Source of the DNA: Streptomyces mirabilis
Lineage (GTDB): Bacteria; Actinomycetota; Actinomycetes; Streptomycetales; Streptomycetaceae
Reading direction: 5' to 3'
DNA: 64,000 nt
Assembly (NCBI RefSeq): GCF_018310535.1
Contig: NZ_CP074102.1
Coordinates: 6,386,001 to 6,450,000, forward strand
This document shows, in pieces, positions 27,117-37,049 of the stretch. Positions within the stretch are counted from its first letter, which is position 1; each line of letters starts with the position of its first letter. The notes beneath the pieces were generated by a model. The model did no database searches. It was not told where the DNA came from and worked only from the letters and a program-made list of their open reading frames with translations. Made by a program: the position numbers and the translations under genes.

Positions 27117-27650
27117 TCAGCCGGTCGGCGTGTCCAGCCGGGCGATGGCCTCGGCCAGCCACTCCCGCTCCGCCTCGCCCGTCGCCCGTGCCACCCGCAG
27201 CATCCCCTGCCGGAACAGGTCGCCGGCCTCCTCCGCCCGTACGGGCTCGCCGTCCCGGTAGAAGAAGCTCGCGGGCGTCAGCAGGAACTCCTGGCGGCGG
27301 CGCAGGACCGCGGCCTGCTCCCGCGGGTCCGGGAGGTGACGCAGGAACGCCAGCAGGGTGTTGAAGCGGACGTGGTCGGTGATCTCGGCCTGCTTGGGGT
27401 GGCGCAGCCGCTCCAGGAGCTCGGCACGGCCCTTCTCGGTGAGCGACAGGATGCGACGCGGGGCGGCGCCGCTGCCGGGCTCCGTGTGCTGGTCCAGCTG
27501 TCCTGCGGCCACCAGGCGGGTGATCGCCGGGTAGAGCGCGCCGTCGCTGACCGGGCGGACATGGCCGCTGAGTGCCTTGATGCGTTCCTTCAACTCATAG
27601 CCGTGCAAGGGCTCTTCGAACAGAAATCCGAGGATCGAGAGCTCCAGCAT
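27117..27650 (-). CDS. PadR-family transcriptional regulator
   Basis: A 177-residue regulator with an N-terminal winged helix-turn-helix (LELSILGFLFEEPLHGYEL, GALYPAITRL) and a C-terminal helical dimerisation domain (Vir-type). It is divergent from a MATE exporter, and a perfect palindrome lies between them, a common layout in which PadR represses an efflux pump and itself until a ligand binds. Its end is one base from the metalloprotease gene's end, in convergent orientation. Confidence 0.93.
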   Translation of the reverse strand: MLELSILGFLFEEPLHGYELKERIKALSGHVRPVSDGALYPAITRLVAAGQLDQHTEPGSGAAPRRILSLTEKGRAELLERLRHPKQAEITDHVRFNTLLAFLRHLPDPREQAAVLRRRQEFLLTPASFFYRDGEPVRAEEAGDLFRQGMLRVARATGEAEREWLAEAIARLDTPTG

Positions 27651-27699
27651 GCGGGGTGCTCCTTGCTTGCGGGTGTCGGACGGCCATGATACCTCTTAT

Positions 27700-27726
27700 C
27701 GAGCTACCTCTAAACGAGGTAGCTCG
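27700..27726. promoter_or_regulatory. Probable PadR operator palindrome
   Basis: CGAGCTACCTC (27700-27710) and GAGGTAGCTCG (27716-27726) form a perfect 11-bp inverted repeat with a 5-base centre, 50 bp upstream of padR and 36 bp upstream of the exporter. ATACCTC at 27689 may be a further half-site. The region is AT-richer than its surroundings. Confidence 0.75.
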
Positions 27727-27761
27727 AATCGAGGGAATCAAGGAAATCGAGGGAACCATCG

Positions 27762-29084
27762 GTGAACGCCCACCGGAAGCAGCTCATATCGCTCGCTCAC
27801 CCCGTGTACCTCTCCCTGCTAGCCTCCGTCGCCGCCGGGATCATCAACACCGTCTGGGTCTCCCGGCTCGGCGGTCCCGCCGTGGCCGCCGTCGCCGTCG
27901 CGACCAACACCGAGAACGTGCTCCTCGGCGTCGCCCTGGTCTTCGCCTCCGGCACGACCGTCCTCGTCGCCCACGCCAGAGGGGCCCGGGATCCGGGCGC
28001 GCTCCGGGCGGCCGTACGCGGCGGACGGGCCCTGTGCGCCGTCGTGACGCCCGTGGTCGCCGTGGGCGGGTACCTGCTGCGCGAACCGCTGGCCCGGCTG
28101 GTCCTGGGCGGCGACGGGCGCGCTCTCGCCCTGGCCGTCGCCTACTTCGGGATCTCCCTGCCGGGCATCGCCGTCTTCTTCGCCCAGAACCTCGTCGACG
28201 GCATCCTGAAGGGCGCCGGTGACACCCGCACCCCGATGCGCCTCGCCCTGCTGGCCAACGGGCTGATCCTCGGCCTCGACCCGCTGCTCATCCACGCCTA
28301 CGGCGTCCGGGGTGCCGCCGCCTCCACGGTCCTGTGCCGCTGCGTGGCCCTCGCCGCCGGCCTGCGCGCCCTGCGCCGCAACGCGCCGCTGCGCGAGGCC
28401 GCGGCCGTCCCTCCCGCCGAGCCCACCGGCCCCGCGCTGCGCCGCACCCTGCGGACCGGACTGCCCATGTCCGCCGACTTCACCGTGCGCCAGGGCGGAG
28501 CGCTGGTCCTGGTCGCGATCGTGGCCAGGCTCGGGGTGACGGCCGTGGCCGCGTACTCCATCGCGTACAAGGTCATGTACGTCGCGACCATGGCCTTCTA
28601 CGCGGTGCGGCAGGCCGCCTCGATCCACACCGCGCACACCCGGGGCGCCGGCCGGGACGAGCGGGGCGCGATCGGGCGGCAGGCGGTGATCGTCTCCGGG
28701 GCGGTGGGCCTGGTGGCAGCCGTCCTGCTCGGCGCGTTCGCCCCCTGGATCATGCGGGCCTTCGGCGCCGGGGGCGCGGTCGCCCACGACGGCGTGCTGT
28801 TCCTGCGCTGCGTCGGCCCGTACCTGCTGCTGATGGCCTGCTTCATCGCGCTGGGCGGGGTCTTCGAGGGGAGCGGGGGAGCGCCGTTGTTGCTGCGGGT
28901 GACACTGCTCGGCACCGCCGTCCAGCTGCCCGTGGCGTACGCCCTGTCGGGGCTCGGGCTGTCCGGGATCTGCCTCGCGCTGGCGCTGTCCATGGCGGTG
29001 CAGTGCACGGCCGTCGGACTGCTTCTCGCCCGCGCCCGCCGCCGTCAGGACGAGCTCAGGCGCTCCTTGGTCCGGGTGGCCTGA
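27762..29084 (+). CDS. MATE-family multidrug/metabolite exporter
   Basis: A 440-residue protein with about twelve membrane helices and the pseudo-twofold repeat of MATE (DinF-like) antiporters: conserved VSRLGGPAVAA near residue 30 and the internal counterpart after about 215. These exchangers expel organic cations or metabolites using H+ or Na+ gradients. GTG start; ribosome-binding site GAGGGA. Control by the divergent PadR protein is likely. Its last 40 bases overlap the convergent glycosyltransferase gene. Confidence 0.92.
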   Translation: MNAHRKQLISLAHPVYLSLLASVAAGIINTVWVSRLGGPAVAAVAVATNTENVLLGVALVFASGTTVLVAHARGARDPGALRAAVRGGRALCAVVTPVVAVGGYLLREPLARLVLGGDGRALALAVAYFGISLPGIAVFFAQNLVDGILKGAGDTRTPMRLALLANGLILGLDPLLIHAYGVRGAAASTVLCRCVALAAGLRALRRNAPLREAAAVPPAEPTGPALRRTLRTGLPMSADFTVRQGGALVLVAIVARLGVTAVAAYSIAYKVMYVATMAFYAVRQAASIHTAHTRGAGRDERGAIGRQAVIVSGAVGLVAAVLLGAFAPWIMRAFGAGGAVAHDGVLFLRCVGPYLLLMACFIALGGVFEGSGGAPLLLRVTLLGTAVQLPVAYALSGLGLSGICLALALSMAVQCTAVGLLLARARRRQDELRRSLVRVA

Positions 29085-30283
29085 GCGGGCAGGGTCGGGG
29101 CCGGGTCGGACACCGTGCCCCGCCACAGTTCGCGGGCTGCGAGCAGGGCCGCGACCACCAGCAGGCCGTTGCGCAGGAAGAGCAGGGTGATGCCCAGCCG
29201 GTCGCTGCCCACGACATGCGAGAACCAGATCGGGAACTCCAGGACGGTCACGAAGCACGTGGCCAGCACCAGCCCGACCGGCAGGGTCATCCGGCTGCCC
29301 CGGAAGCACAGGCAGACCGCGCCGATCCCGACCAGCCACACCATGTACTGCGGGCTGATGACCCGGCTGGTGGCCGTGAACATCAGCACCGCCACGAACG
29401 CGGCGTCGGCGAGCGTGTGCGGCCGGAAGCGCTGGGCGCGCAGCCGCCACAGCAGCAGCCACGCGAAGGCGATCGCGGTGAGCGCCAGGGCCAGCCTGCT
29501 CACCACGTCGACGTACGGGCCCAGGAACTCCACCGAGCCGTAGTTGAGCAGCACCTGACCGTCCCAGCCGAAGTGCCGGCCCACATGGAAGACGAGGGAG
29601 CCCAGTGACTCCACCTCGGTGCCCCGGTCGCGCTGGAAGGTCAGGAAGGAGAAGGCGCCGGGCATCGACAGCCCGAACAGCACCGCGATCCCGCCGGCGG
29701 TCACCGCCGCCGCGGCCCACGCACGCCGCTTCACGGCCCCCAGGAGCAGGAGCGCCGGCCACACCTTCACCAGCGCCCCGAAGCCCACGAGAGCGCCCAT
29801 CACCCGCGGATGGCGGGCTCCCGCGAGGAGCGCCGCGACCGCCACGGCCGTCACCATCACGTCGTAGCGGGCGTAGACGGTCGGTCCGAGCAGCGGGACG
29901 CCGATCACCCACACCCAGGCGCCGCGCAGCGTCTTGCCGGGGCGCCGGCCGGCGTAGTGGAGCAGCGCGTACACCACCAGGTCGGCGACGAAGGCCAGCA
30001 GGAAGAAGGCGTGCGCGTAGTCGAGGAAGGGCAGCAGCCCGGGGGAGAGGATCGCGAGCGCGGCGGCCGGCGGGTACTGCCAGGTCACGTCGTCGAGCGG
30101 GAAGGTGCCGGTGCGCAGGATCTCGTACCAGCCCTGGTAGATCACCGAGACGTCACTCGTGACGTCCGGGCCCGGGAAGACGAACACCTTGGAGACGAAG
30201 AGCAGAAGCAGAAGCCTCGTCAGGCCCCAGGTTCCCAGCAACGCGTACGGAAACCCTTCCCCCCGTGTGCCCTTCATGCTCAC
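29045..30283 (-). CDS. GT87-family membrane mannosyltransferase (PimE/Rv2181-like)
   Basis: About 412 residues with ten or more helices and the GT87 (DUF2029) layout: an acidic first loop (DVSVIYQGWYEIL), the YPPAAAL motif and RYDVMVTA. Actinobacterial members use polyprenyl-phosphate mannose to mannosylate phosphatidylinositol mannosides or lipoglycans outside the membrane. GTG 30283 has GAGG at good spacing; ATG 30277 is an alternative. It is divergent from a PimB'-like cytosolic glycosyltransferase, so both probably serve the same envelope glycolipid path. The 3' end overlaps the MATE gene. Confidence 0.87.
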   Translation of the reverse strand: MSMKGTRGEGFPYALLGTWGLTRLLLLLFVSKVFVFPGPDVTSDVSVIYQGWYEILRTGTFPLDDVTWQYPPAAALAILSPGLLPFLDYAHAFFLLAFVADLVVYALLHYAGRRPGKTLRGAWVWVIGVPLLGPTVYARYDVMVTAVAVAALLAGARHPRVMGALVGFGALVKVWPALLLLGAVKRRAWAAAAVTAGGIAVLFGLSMPGAFSFLTFQRDRGTEVESLGSLVFHVGRHFGWDGQVLLNYGSVEFLGPYVDVVSRLALALTAIAFAWLLLWRLRAQRFRPHTLADAAFVAVLMFTATSRVISPQYMVWLVGIGAVCLCFRGSRMTLPVGLVLATCFVTVLEFPIWFSHVVGSDRLGITLLFLRNGLLVVAALLAARELWRGTVSDPAPTLPAQATRTKERLSSS

Positions 30284-30306
30284 CTGGCCCTCGTTCGTCG
30301 GTGTCT

Positions 30307-30353
30307 GTGCGGTGGTGCGGTGCTGACATGGTGCGGTTGTGCGGTTGTGCGGA
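30307..30353. repeat. Period-8 GTGCGGT array
   Basis: GTGCGGT occurs at 30307, 30315, 30331 and 30339 and as GTGCGGA at 30347. All are in the same 8-base phase, with one unit (30323) degenerate. The array lies in the 204-bp divergent region between the two glycosyltransferase genes. It may be a regulator-binding array or a slippage-prone repeat. Confidence 0.8.
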
Positions 30354-30487
30354 AACATGATGACGTGCCGGGCTGTGGGAGGCCCATGAAGCGCGGCCGT
30401 ACGGAGCTGTGACCACTGGTGGAATACAGCTTCGCCGCTGTGGACCGCGCGCGTGGGGATTCGAAGGTTTCGGTAGTGTCGAACGCG

Positions 30488-31630
30488 ATGCACAAGACCC
30501 TGATCGTGACCAACGACTTCCCGCCCCGCCCCGGCGGCATCCAGGCGTTCCTGCACAACATGGCGCTACGACTGGACCCCGAGCGGCTCGTAGTCTACGC
30601 ATCCACGTGGAAGCGGAGCCGGGAGGGCATCGAGGCGACGGCCGCCTTCGACGCCGAGCAGCCCTTCACCGTCGTCCGGGACCGTACGACGATGCTGCTG
30701 CCCACGCCGGGCGCCACCCGGCGCGCCGTCGGGCTGCTGCGCGAGCACGGCTGTACGTCGGTGTGGTTCGGGGCGGCGGCCCCGCTCGGCCTGATGGCGC
30801 CCGCGCTGCGCAGGGCGGGCGCCGAGCGCCTGGTGGCCACCACGCACGGCCACGAGGCGGGCTGGGCCCAGCTGCCCGCCGCACGGCAGCTGCTGCGCCG
30901 TATCGGCGAGTCCACGGACACGATCACCTACCTCGGTGAGTACACGCGCTCGCGCATCGCGTCCGCGCTGACGCCCGAGGCCGCCTCCCGCATGGTCCAG
31001 CTCCCTCCGGGGGTCGACGAGAAGACCTTCCACCCCGGCTCGGGCGGCGACGAGGTCCGTGCCCGCCTCGGCCTCACCGACCGCCCGGTGGTGGTCTGTG
31101 TCTCCCGCCTGGTCCCGCGCAAGGGCCAGGACACGCTGATCCTCGCCATGCCCCGCATCCTCGCCAAGGAGCCGGAGGCGGTGCTGCTGATCGTCGGCGG
31201 TGGGCCGTACGAGCAGGACCTGCGCAAGCTGGCGTACGACACCGGGGTCGCCGCCGCGGTCCGCTTCACCGGCGCGGTCCCCTGGTCGGAGCTGCCGGCC
31301 CACTACGGCGCGGGCGACGTCTTCGCGATGCCGTGCCGCACCCGCAGGGGCGGCCTCGACGTCGAGGGCCTCGGCATCGTCTACCTGGAGGCCTCCGCGA
31401 CGGGCCTGCCGGTCGTCGCGGGCGACTCGGGCGGCGCCCCCGACGCGGTCCTCGACGGCGAAACGGGCTGGGTCGTCCGAGGCGACTTCCCTGACGACTC
31501 CGCCGACCGCATCATCACCCTCCTCGCCGACCCCGAACTCCGCCGCCACATGGGCGAACGGGGAAGGCAGTGGGTGGAGGAGAAGTGGCGCTGGGACCTG
31601 CTGGCGGAGGGCTTGAAAGAGTTGCTCTAG
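30488..31630 (+). CDS. pimB: GT4 glycosyltransferase, PimB'-like
   Basis: A 380-residue GT-B fold enzyme. The N-terminal NDFPPRPGGIQAFL and HGHEAGWAQ motifs and the C-terminal nucleotide-sugar site (SRLVPRKGQDTLI, GGGPYE, EGLGIVYLEASATGLPVV) match the mannosyltransferase PimB', which adds the second mannose to phosphatidylinositol monomannoside using GDP-mannose. The acceptor is inferred from family and synteny. ATG 30488 has no ribosome-binding site and TAGTGT lies at -10 distance, so the mRNA may be leaderless. The earlier in-frame ATG at 30419 lacks similarity. Confidence 0.87.
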   Translation: MHKTLIVTNDFPPRPGGIQAFLHNMALRLDPERLVVYASTWKRSREGIEATAAFDAEQPFTVVRDRTTMLLPTPGATRRAVGLLREHGCTSVWFGAAAPLGLMAPALRRAGAERLVATTHGHEAGWAQLPAARQLLRRIGESTDTITYLGEYTRSRIASALTPEAASRMVQLPPGVDEKTFHPGSGGDEVRARLGLTDRPVVVCVSRLVPRKGQDTLILAMPRILAKEPEAVLLIVGGGPYEQDLRKLAYDTGVAAAVRFTGAVPWSELPAHYGAGDVFAMPCRTRRGGLDVEGLGIVYLEASATGLPVVAGDSGGAPDAVLDGETGWVVRGDFPDDSADRIITLLADPELRRHMGERGRQWVEEKWRWDLLAEGLKELL

Positions 31631-31721
31631 GTGCGCGCCCGGCCGCAAATCACCCGCACTCTCCCCACTCATCGCAGCGCCCCCTGAAAACCCGGCAAAA
31701 AGCCTAGGCGGAAGCAAATAA

Positions 31722-33404
<1,683 letters not shown>

Positions 33405-33423
33405 GAACCGCCAGGTCGGGCTG

Positions 33424-35220
33424 TCAGCCCCGGTAGATGGCCTCGATCTCGTCCGCGTAGTCCTTCGCCACCACGTTGCGCTTGAGCTTCAGGGACGGCG
33501 TGAGGTGGCCCGACTCCTCCGAGAACTGGGAGGACAGAATGCGGAACTTCCGCACCGATTCCGCCTTCGACACCGCGGCGTTGCCGTCGTCGACCGCGTC
33601 CTGGATCGCAGCGATCAGATCCGGATCCTCGCGCAGCGACGCCGCGGTGGAACCCGCCGGCTTGCCGTGCTCCTCGGCCCAGCGGCCCAGGAACTCCTCG
33701 TCGACGGTGACCAGCGCGCCGATGAACGGGCGCCCGTCGCCGACCACCATGCACTCCGCGACCAGCGCGTGCGCGCGGATGCGGTCCTCGATCACGGCCG
33801 GGGCGACGTTCTTGCCGCCCGCGGTGACGATGATCTCCTTCTTGCGGCCGGTGATACGGAGGTAGCCGTCCTCGTCGAGGGTGCCGATGTCACCCGTGTG
33901 GAACCAGCCGTCCGCGAGCGCCTCGGCGGTCGCGGCCTCGTTGTTCCAGTACTCCTTGAACAGGTGCTCGCCGTGCAGCAGCACCTCGCCGTCGTCGGCG
34001 ATCCGGATCACGGAGCCGGGCAGCGGCTGGCCGACCGTACCGATCTTCGTACGGTCCCAGGGGTTGAAGGCGGTGGCCGCGCAGGACTCGGTCAGGCCGT
34101 AGCCCTCCAGGACCGTGAAGCCGATGCCGCGGAAGAAGTGGCCCAGGCGCTCGCCGAGCGGGGCGCCGCCGGAGATCGCGTACTCACCGCGACCGCCCAG
34201 CACCGCGCGCAGCTTGCTGTAGACGAGTTTGTCGAAGGTCTTGTACTTGATCTTCAGACCGAGCGACGGGCCGGAGGGGGTGTCCAGGGCGCGGCTGTAG
34301 GCGATCGCCGTGTCCGCCGCCTTGTCGAAGATCTTGCCCTTGCCGTCCGCCTGCGCCTTGGCACGCGCCGAGTTGTAGACCTTCTCGAAGACACGCGGCA
34401 CACCGAGGATCAGCGTCGGCCGGAACGCGGCCAGCTCGTCGGTGAGGTTCTTGATGTCCGGGACGCAGCCCAGCTTGATCGGCGCCATCATCGGCGCGAC
34501 CTGCACCAGCCGTCCGAAGACGTGCGCGAGCGGCAGGAAGAGAAGGACGGAACACTCGCCCGTACGGAACAGGGGACGCAGCCGCTCCACGATGTTGCCG
34601 CACTCCGCGAAGAAGGCGCGGTGGGTGAGGACACAGCCCTTGGGGCGGCCGGTCGTACCGCTCGTGTAGACGATGGTCGCCGGGTCGTCCGCCTTGGCGA
34701 GCGAGCTGCGCTCCTCGACGGTGGCGTCGCTGACGTCCTGGCCCGCGCGCCCCAGTTCCTCCACCCCGCCGGCCTCGATCTGCCAGACGTGCTTGAGGGC
34801 GGGCAGCCGGTCGCGCACCGACTCCACGGAGGCCGCGTGCGTGTCGAGCTCGACGATGCAGGCGGTCGCGCCCGAGTCGCCGAGTATCCACTGCACCTGC
34901 TCCGCCGAGCTGGTCTCGTACACCGGCACGGTGACCGCGCCCGCGCTCCAGATCGCGAAGTCGAGCAGCGTCCACTCGTAGCGGGTACGGGACATCAGAG
35001 CGACCCGGTCGCCGGGCTGTACGCCCGAGGCGATCAGACCCTTGGCCGCGGACCGCACCTCGGCGAGGAAGGTGGTGGCGGTGACGTCCGTCCACGTGCC
35101 GCCCACCTTGCGGGCGATGACGGCGACGTCGGGATGCTGCGCGGCGTTTCTGCGGACGATGTCGGTCAGATTTCCGTCCGCAGGGACCTCGTACAAAGCC
35201 GGAAGGCTGAACTCGCGCAA
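33424..35220 (-). CDS. fadD: Long-chain fatty acyl-CoA ligase
   Basis: A 598-residue AMP-forming ligase that activates long-chain fatty acids to acyl-CoA. The ATP motif YTSGTTGRPKG, GYGLTE, and the WFHTGDIG and ITGRKKEIIV core motifs are complete. The TTG start at 35220 is supported by GAGGAG nine bases upstream and by the conserved N terminus (REFSLPALYEVP). It corresponds in position and type to FadD15 next to pimB' in M. tuberculosis. Possible roles are fatty-acid entry for phospholipids or sterol side-chain use beside choD. Confidence 0.95.
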   Translation of the reverse strand: MREFSLPALYEVPADGNLTDIVRRNAAQHPDVAVIARKVGGTWTDVTATTFLAEVRSAAKGLIASGVQPGDRVALMSRTRYEWTLLDFAIWSAGAVTVPVYETSSAEQVQWILGDSGATACIVELDTHAASVESVRDRLPALKHVWQIEAGGVEELGRAGQDVSDATVEERSSLAKADDPATIVYTSGTTGRPKGCVLTHRAFFAECGNIVERLRPLFRTGECSVLLFLPLAHVFGRLVQVAPMMAPIKLGCVPDIKNLTDELAAFRPTLILGVPRVFEKVYNSARAKAQADGKGKIFDKAADTAIAYSRALDTPSGPSLGLKIKYKTFDKLVYSKLRAVLGGRGEYAISGGAPLGERLGHFFRGIGFTVLEGYGLTESCAATAFNPWDRTKIGTVGQPLPGSVIRIADDGEVLLHGEHLFKEYWNNEAATAEALADGWFHTGDIGTLDEDGYLRITGRKKEIIVTAGGKNVAPAVIEDRIRAHALVAECMVVGDGRPFIGALVTVDEEFLGRWAEEHGKPAGSTAASLREDPDLIAAIQDAVDDGNAAVSKAESVRKFRILSSQFSEESGHLTPSLKLKRNVVAKDYADEIEAIYRG

Positions 35221-35293
35221 GACTGCTGCTCCTCATAGGGCGCCGACGCCACGACGGTGTGTGATGCGACGGAGCGGTCCAAGGCTCGGGCAG

Positions 35294-35328
35294 GTACCCA
35301 GGAACATCATTGTTGAAATCCTGAGTAC
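35294..35328. promoter_or_regulatory. Inverted repeat upstream of fadD
   Basis: GTACCCAGGA (35294-35303) and TCCTGAGTAC (35319-35328) pair at nine of ten positions around an AT-rich 15-base centre, about 75 bp before the fadD start, in the 313-bp divergent gap. Candidate operator or promoter region. TACGCT at 35520-35525 is a possible -10 for the rightward gene. Nothing else was recognised in the gap. Confidence 0.45.
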
Positions 35329-35533
35329 GACTGGACTGCCCGGACGTTACCCACCGGTACGGCTTTTTCGATAGGGGGTCCCGCCGAGATGTTCCCTGCG
35401 TCACACAGGTTGGCGCGTCGCACCGGATGGCGTTCCTTCACGCACAGTAGTCCACGCTCTTCTTGCCATGCCAGTAACCGCAGGTCCGACCGCCTCTATT
35501 CACGTTTGCCCCACACGCCTACGCTTGATCGTC

Positions 35534-36331
35534 ATGGCACCCACACCAGGCGGTAACCGCAGGACGCGCATTCATGTGGTCAGTGACGTGCACGGCAACG
35601 CGCGTGACCTGGCCCGGGCCGGCGACGGCGCGGACGCCCTGCTCTGCCTCGGTGACCTGGTGCTCTTCCTCGACTACGCGGACCACGCGCGCGGCATCTT
35701 CCCCGACCTCTTCGGCGCCGAGAACGCCGACCGGCTGGTCGAGCTGCGCACCGCCCGCCGCTTCGCCGAGGCGCGGGAGTTCGGGCGGCGGCTGTGGGAC
35801 GAGATCGGGATGGACCATTCCGTGGCCATCGAGAAGGCGGTGCGCAAGCAGTACGCCGAGCTGTTCGCCGCGTTCCCGACACCGACGTACGCGACCTACG
35901 GCAATGTCGACATGCCCCCGTTGTGGGCGGAGTACGCCGGACCCGGCACGAAGGTCCTCGACGGTGAGCGGGTGGAGATCGGCGGCCGGGTCTTCGGCTT
36001 CGTCGGCGGGGGGCTGCGCAGCCCCATGCGGACGCCCTACGAGATCGACGACGAGGAGTACGCGGCGAAGATCGAGGCGGTCGGCGAGGTCGACGTCCTG
36101 TGCACGCACATCCCGCCGGACGTACCGGAGCTGGTCTACGACACGGTGGCGCGCCGCTTCGAGCGCGGCTCCCGTGCCCTCCTGGACGCGATCCGCCGCG
36201 TACGTCCCCGTTACTCCCTCTTCGGCCATGTTCACCAGCCGCTCGCGCGCCGGATGCGGATCGGGGCGACCGAGTGCGTGAACGTCGGCCACTTCGCGGC
36301 GTCGGGCCGCCCGTGGGTCCTGGAGTGGTGA
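35534..36331 (+). CDS. Metallophosphoesterase
   Basis: A 265-residue calcineurin-like phosphoesterase. The dinuclear metal site motifs are present: SDVHGN (about 17), LGDLVLF (D/G-D), GNVDMP (asparagine), CTHIPPD and GHVHQP. The substrate cannot be read; YfcE-like phosphodiesterase or nucleotide hydrolase activity is plausible. ATG 35534 follows TACGCT by eight bases and lacks a ribosome-binding site, so a leaderless mRNA is likely. Divergent from fadD and followed by a polyketide-cyclase-fold gene. Confidence 0.9.
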   Translation: MAPTPGGNRRTRIHVVSDVHGNARDLARAGDGADALLCLGDLVLFLDYADHARGIFPDLFGAENADRLVELRTARRFAEAREFGRRLWDEIGMDHSVAIEKAVRKQYAELFAAFPTPTYATYGNVDMPPLWAEYAGPGTKVLDGERVEIGGRVFGFVGGGLRSPMRTPYEIDDEEYAAKIEAVGEVDVLCTHIPPDVPELVYDTVARRFERGSRALLDAIRRVRPRYSLFGHVHQPLARRMRIGATECVNVGHFAASGRPWVLEW

Positions 36332-36438
36332 ACAGCAGGTGGGGTGGCGATGGTTCGGCGGGCGCGCGGTAGCCTTCACGCTGCACACACGTGCGTACCA
36401 CCCTCCCTCACCGGACCGCATCTGGAGGAGCCACCGCG

Positions 36439-36885
36439 ATGGCGGAACACACCAGCTCGAGCATCACGATCGAGGCGGCACCGGCTGATGTCATGGCGGT
36501 CATCGCCGACTTCGCCCGCTACCCGGACTGGACGGGAGAGGTGAAGGAGGCGGAGGTACTCGCCACGGACGGGCAGGGCCGCGCCGAGCAGGTACGCCTC
36601 GTCATGGACGCCGGTGCGATCAAGGACGACCAGACCCTCGGGTACACCTGGACCGGCGACCACGAGGTCTCCTGGACCCTGGTCAAGTCCCAGATGCTCC
36701 GCTCCCTGGACGGCTCGTACATCCTCAAGCCCGCGGGCGCCGGCGCCACCGAGGTCACCTACCGGCTCACGGTCGACGTCAAGATCCCCATGCTGGGCAT
36801 GATCAAGCGCAAGGCCGAGAAGGTCATCATCGACCGCGCGCTGGCAGGTCTGAAGAAGCGAGTGGAGTCGGGCGAGGCGGCCTGA
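36439..36885 (+). CDS. SRPBCC (START-like) family protein
   Basis: A 148-residue helix-grip protein with a hydrophobic ligand cavity (polyketide cyclase/dehydrase and lipid transport fold): SITIEAAPADVMAVIADFARYPDWTG at the start and a long C-terminal helix. ATG 36439 has GGAGGAG upstream. The M. tuberculosis counterpart also neighbours the ArsA-like gene, suggesting a lipid-handling role with the surrounding envelope genes, but no substrate is known. Confidence 0.9.
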   Translation: MAEHTSSSITIEAAPADVMAVIADFARYPDWTGEVKEAEVLATDGQGRAEQVRLVMDAGAIKDDQTLGYTWTGDHEVSWTLVKSQMLRSLDGSYILKPAGAGATEVTYRLTVDVKIPMLGMIKRKAEKVIIDRALAGLKKRVESGEAA

Positions 36886-36892
36886 TCCCGCT

Positions 36893-37030
36893 CCGCGGGC
36901 CGGTGGGGGCCGTTCGCGCGGCTCCCCGCGCCCCTGCGGGGCGCGCCCGCGTCTCCAGCCCGTCCGGCGTTTGAGGACGGGGCCGTTCAGGCCGATCGGG
37001 GGGCTGGGGGCGGAGCCCGGGGGCGCTCGA
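36893..37030. repeat. Intergenic hairpin repeat, copy D
   Basis: The 164-bp gap contains GCGCCCC-TGC-GGGGCGC (36928-36944) and then CCCGTCC and GGACGGG around GGCGTTTGA, a phrase repeated very often between Streptomyces genes, and a final GGGGGCGGAGCCC. It may act as terminator for the SRPBCC gene. Confidence 0.8.
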
Positions 37031-37049
37031 CGCAGGTAGCGTTCATCCA

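Noticed and set aside
27819..29912. Minus-strand open frame opposite the MATE gene
   Set aside because: Antisense shadow; the MATE and GT87 genes explain the coding signal.
30307..30353. CRISPR-like array
   Set aside because: Units are only eight bases with no spacers; it is a tandem repeat.
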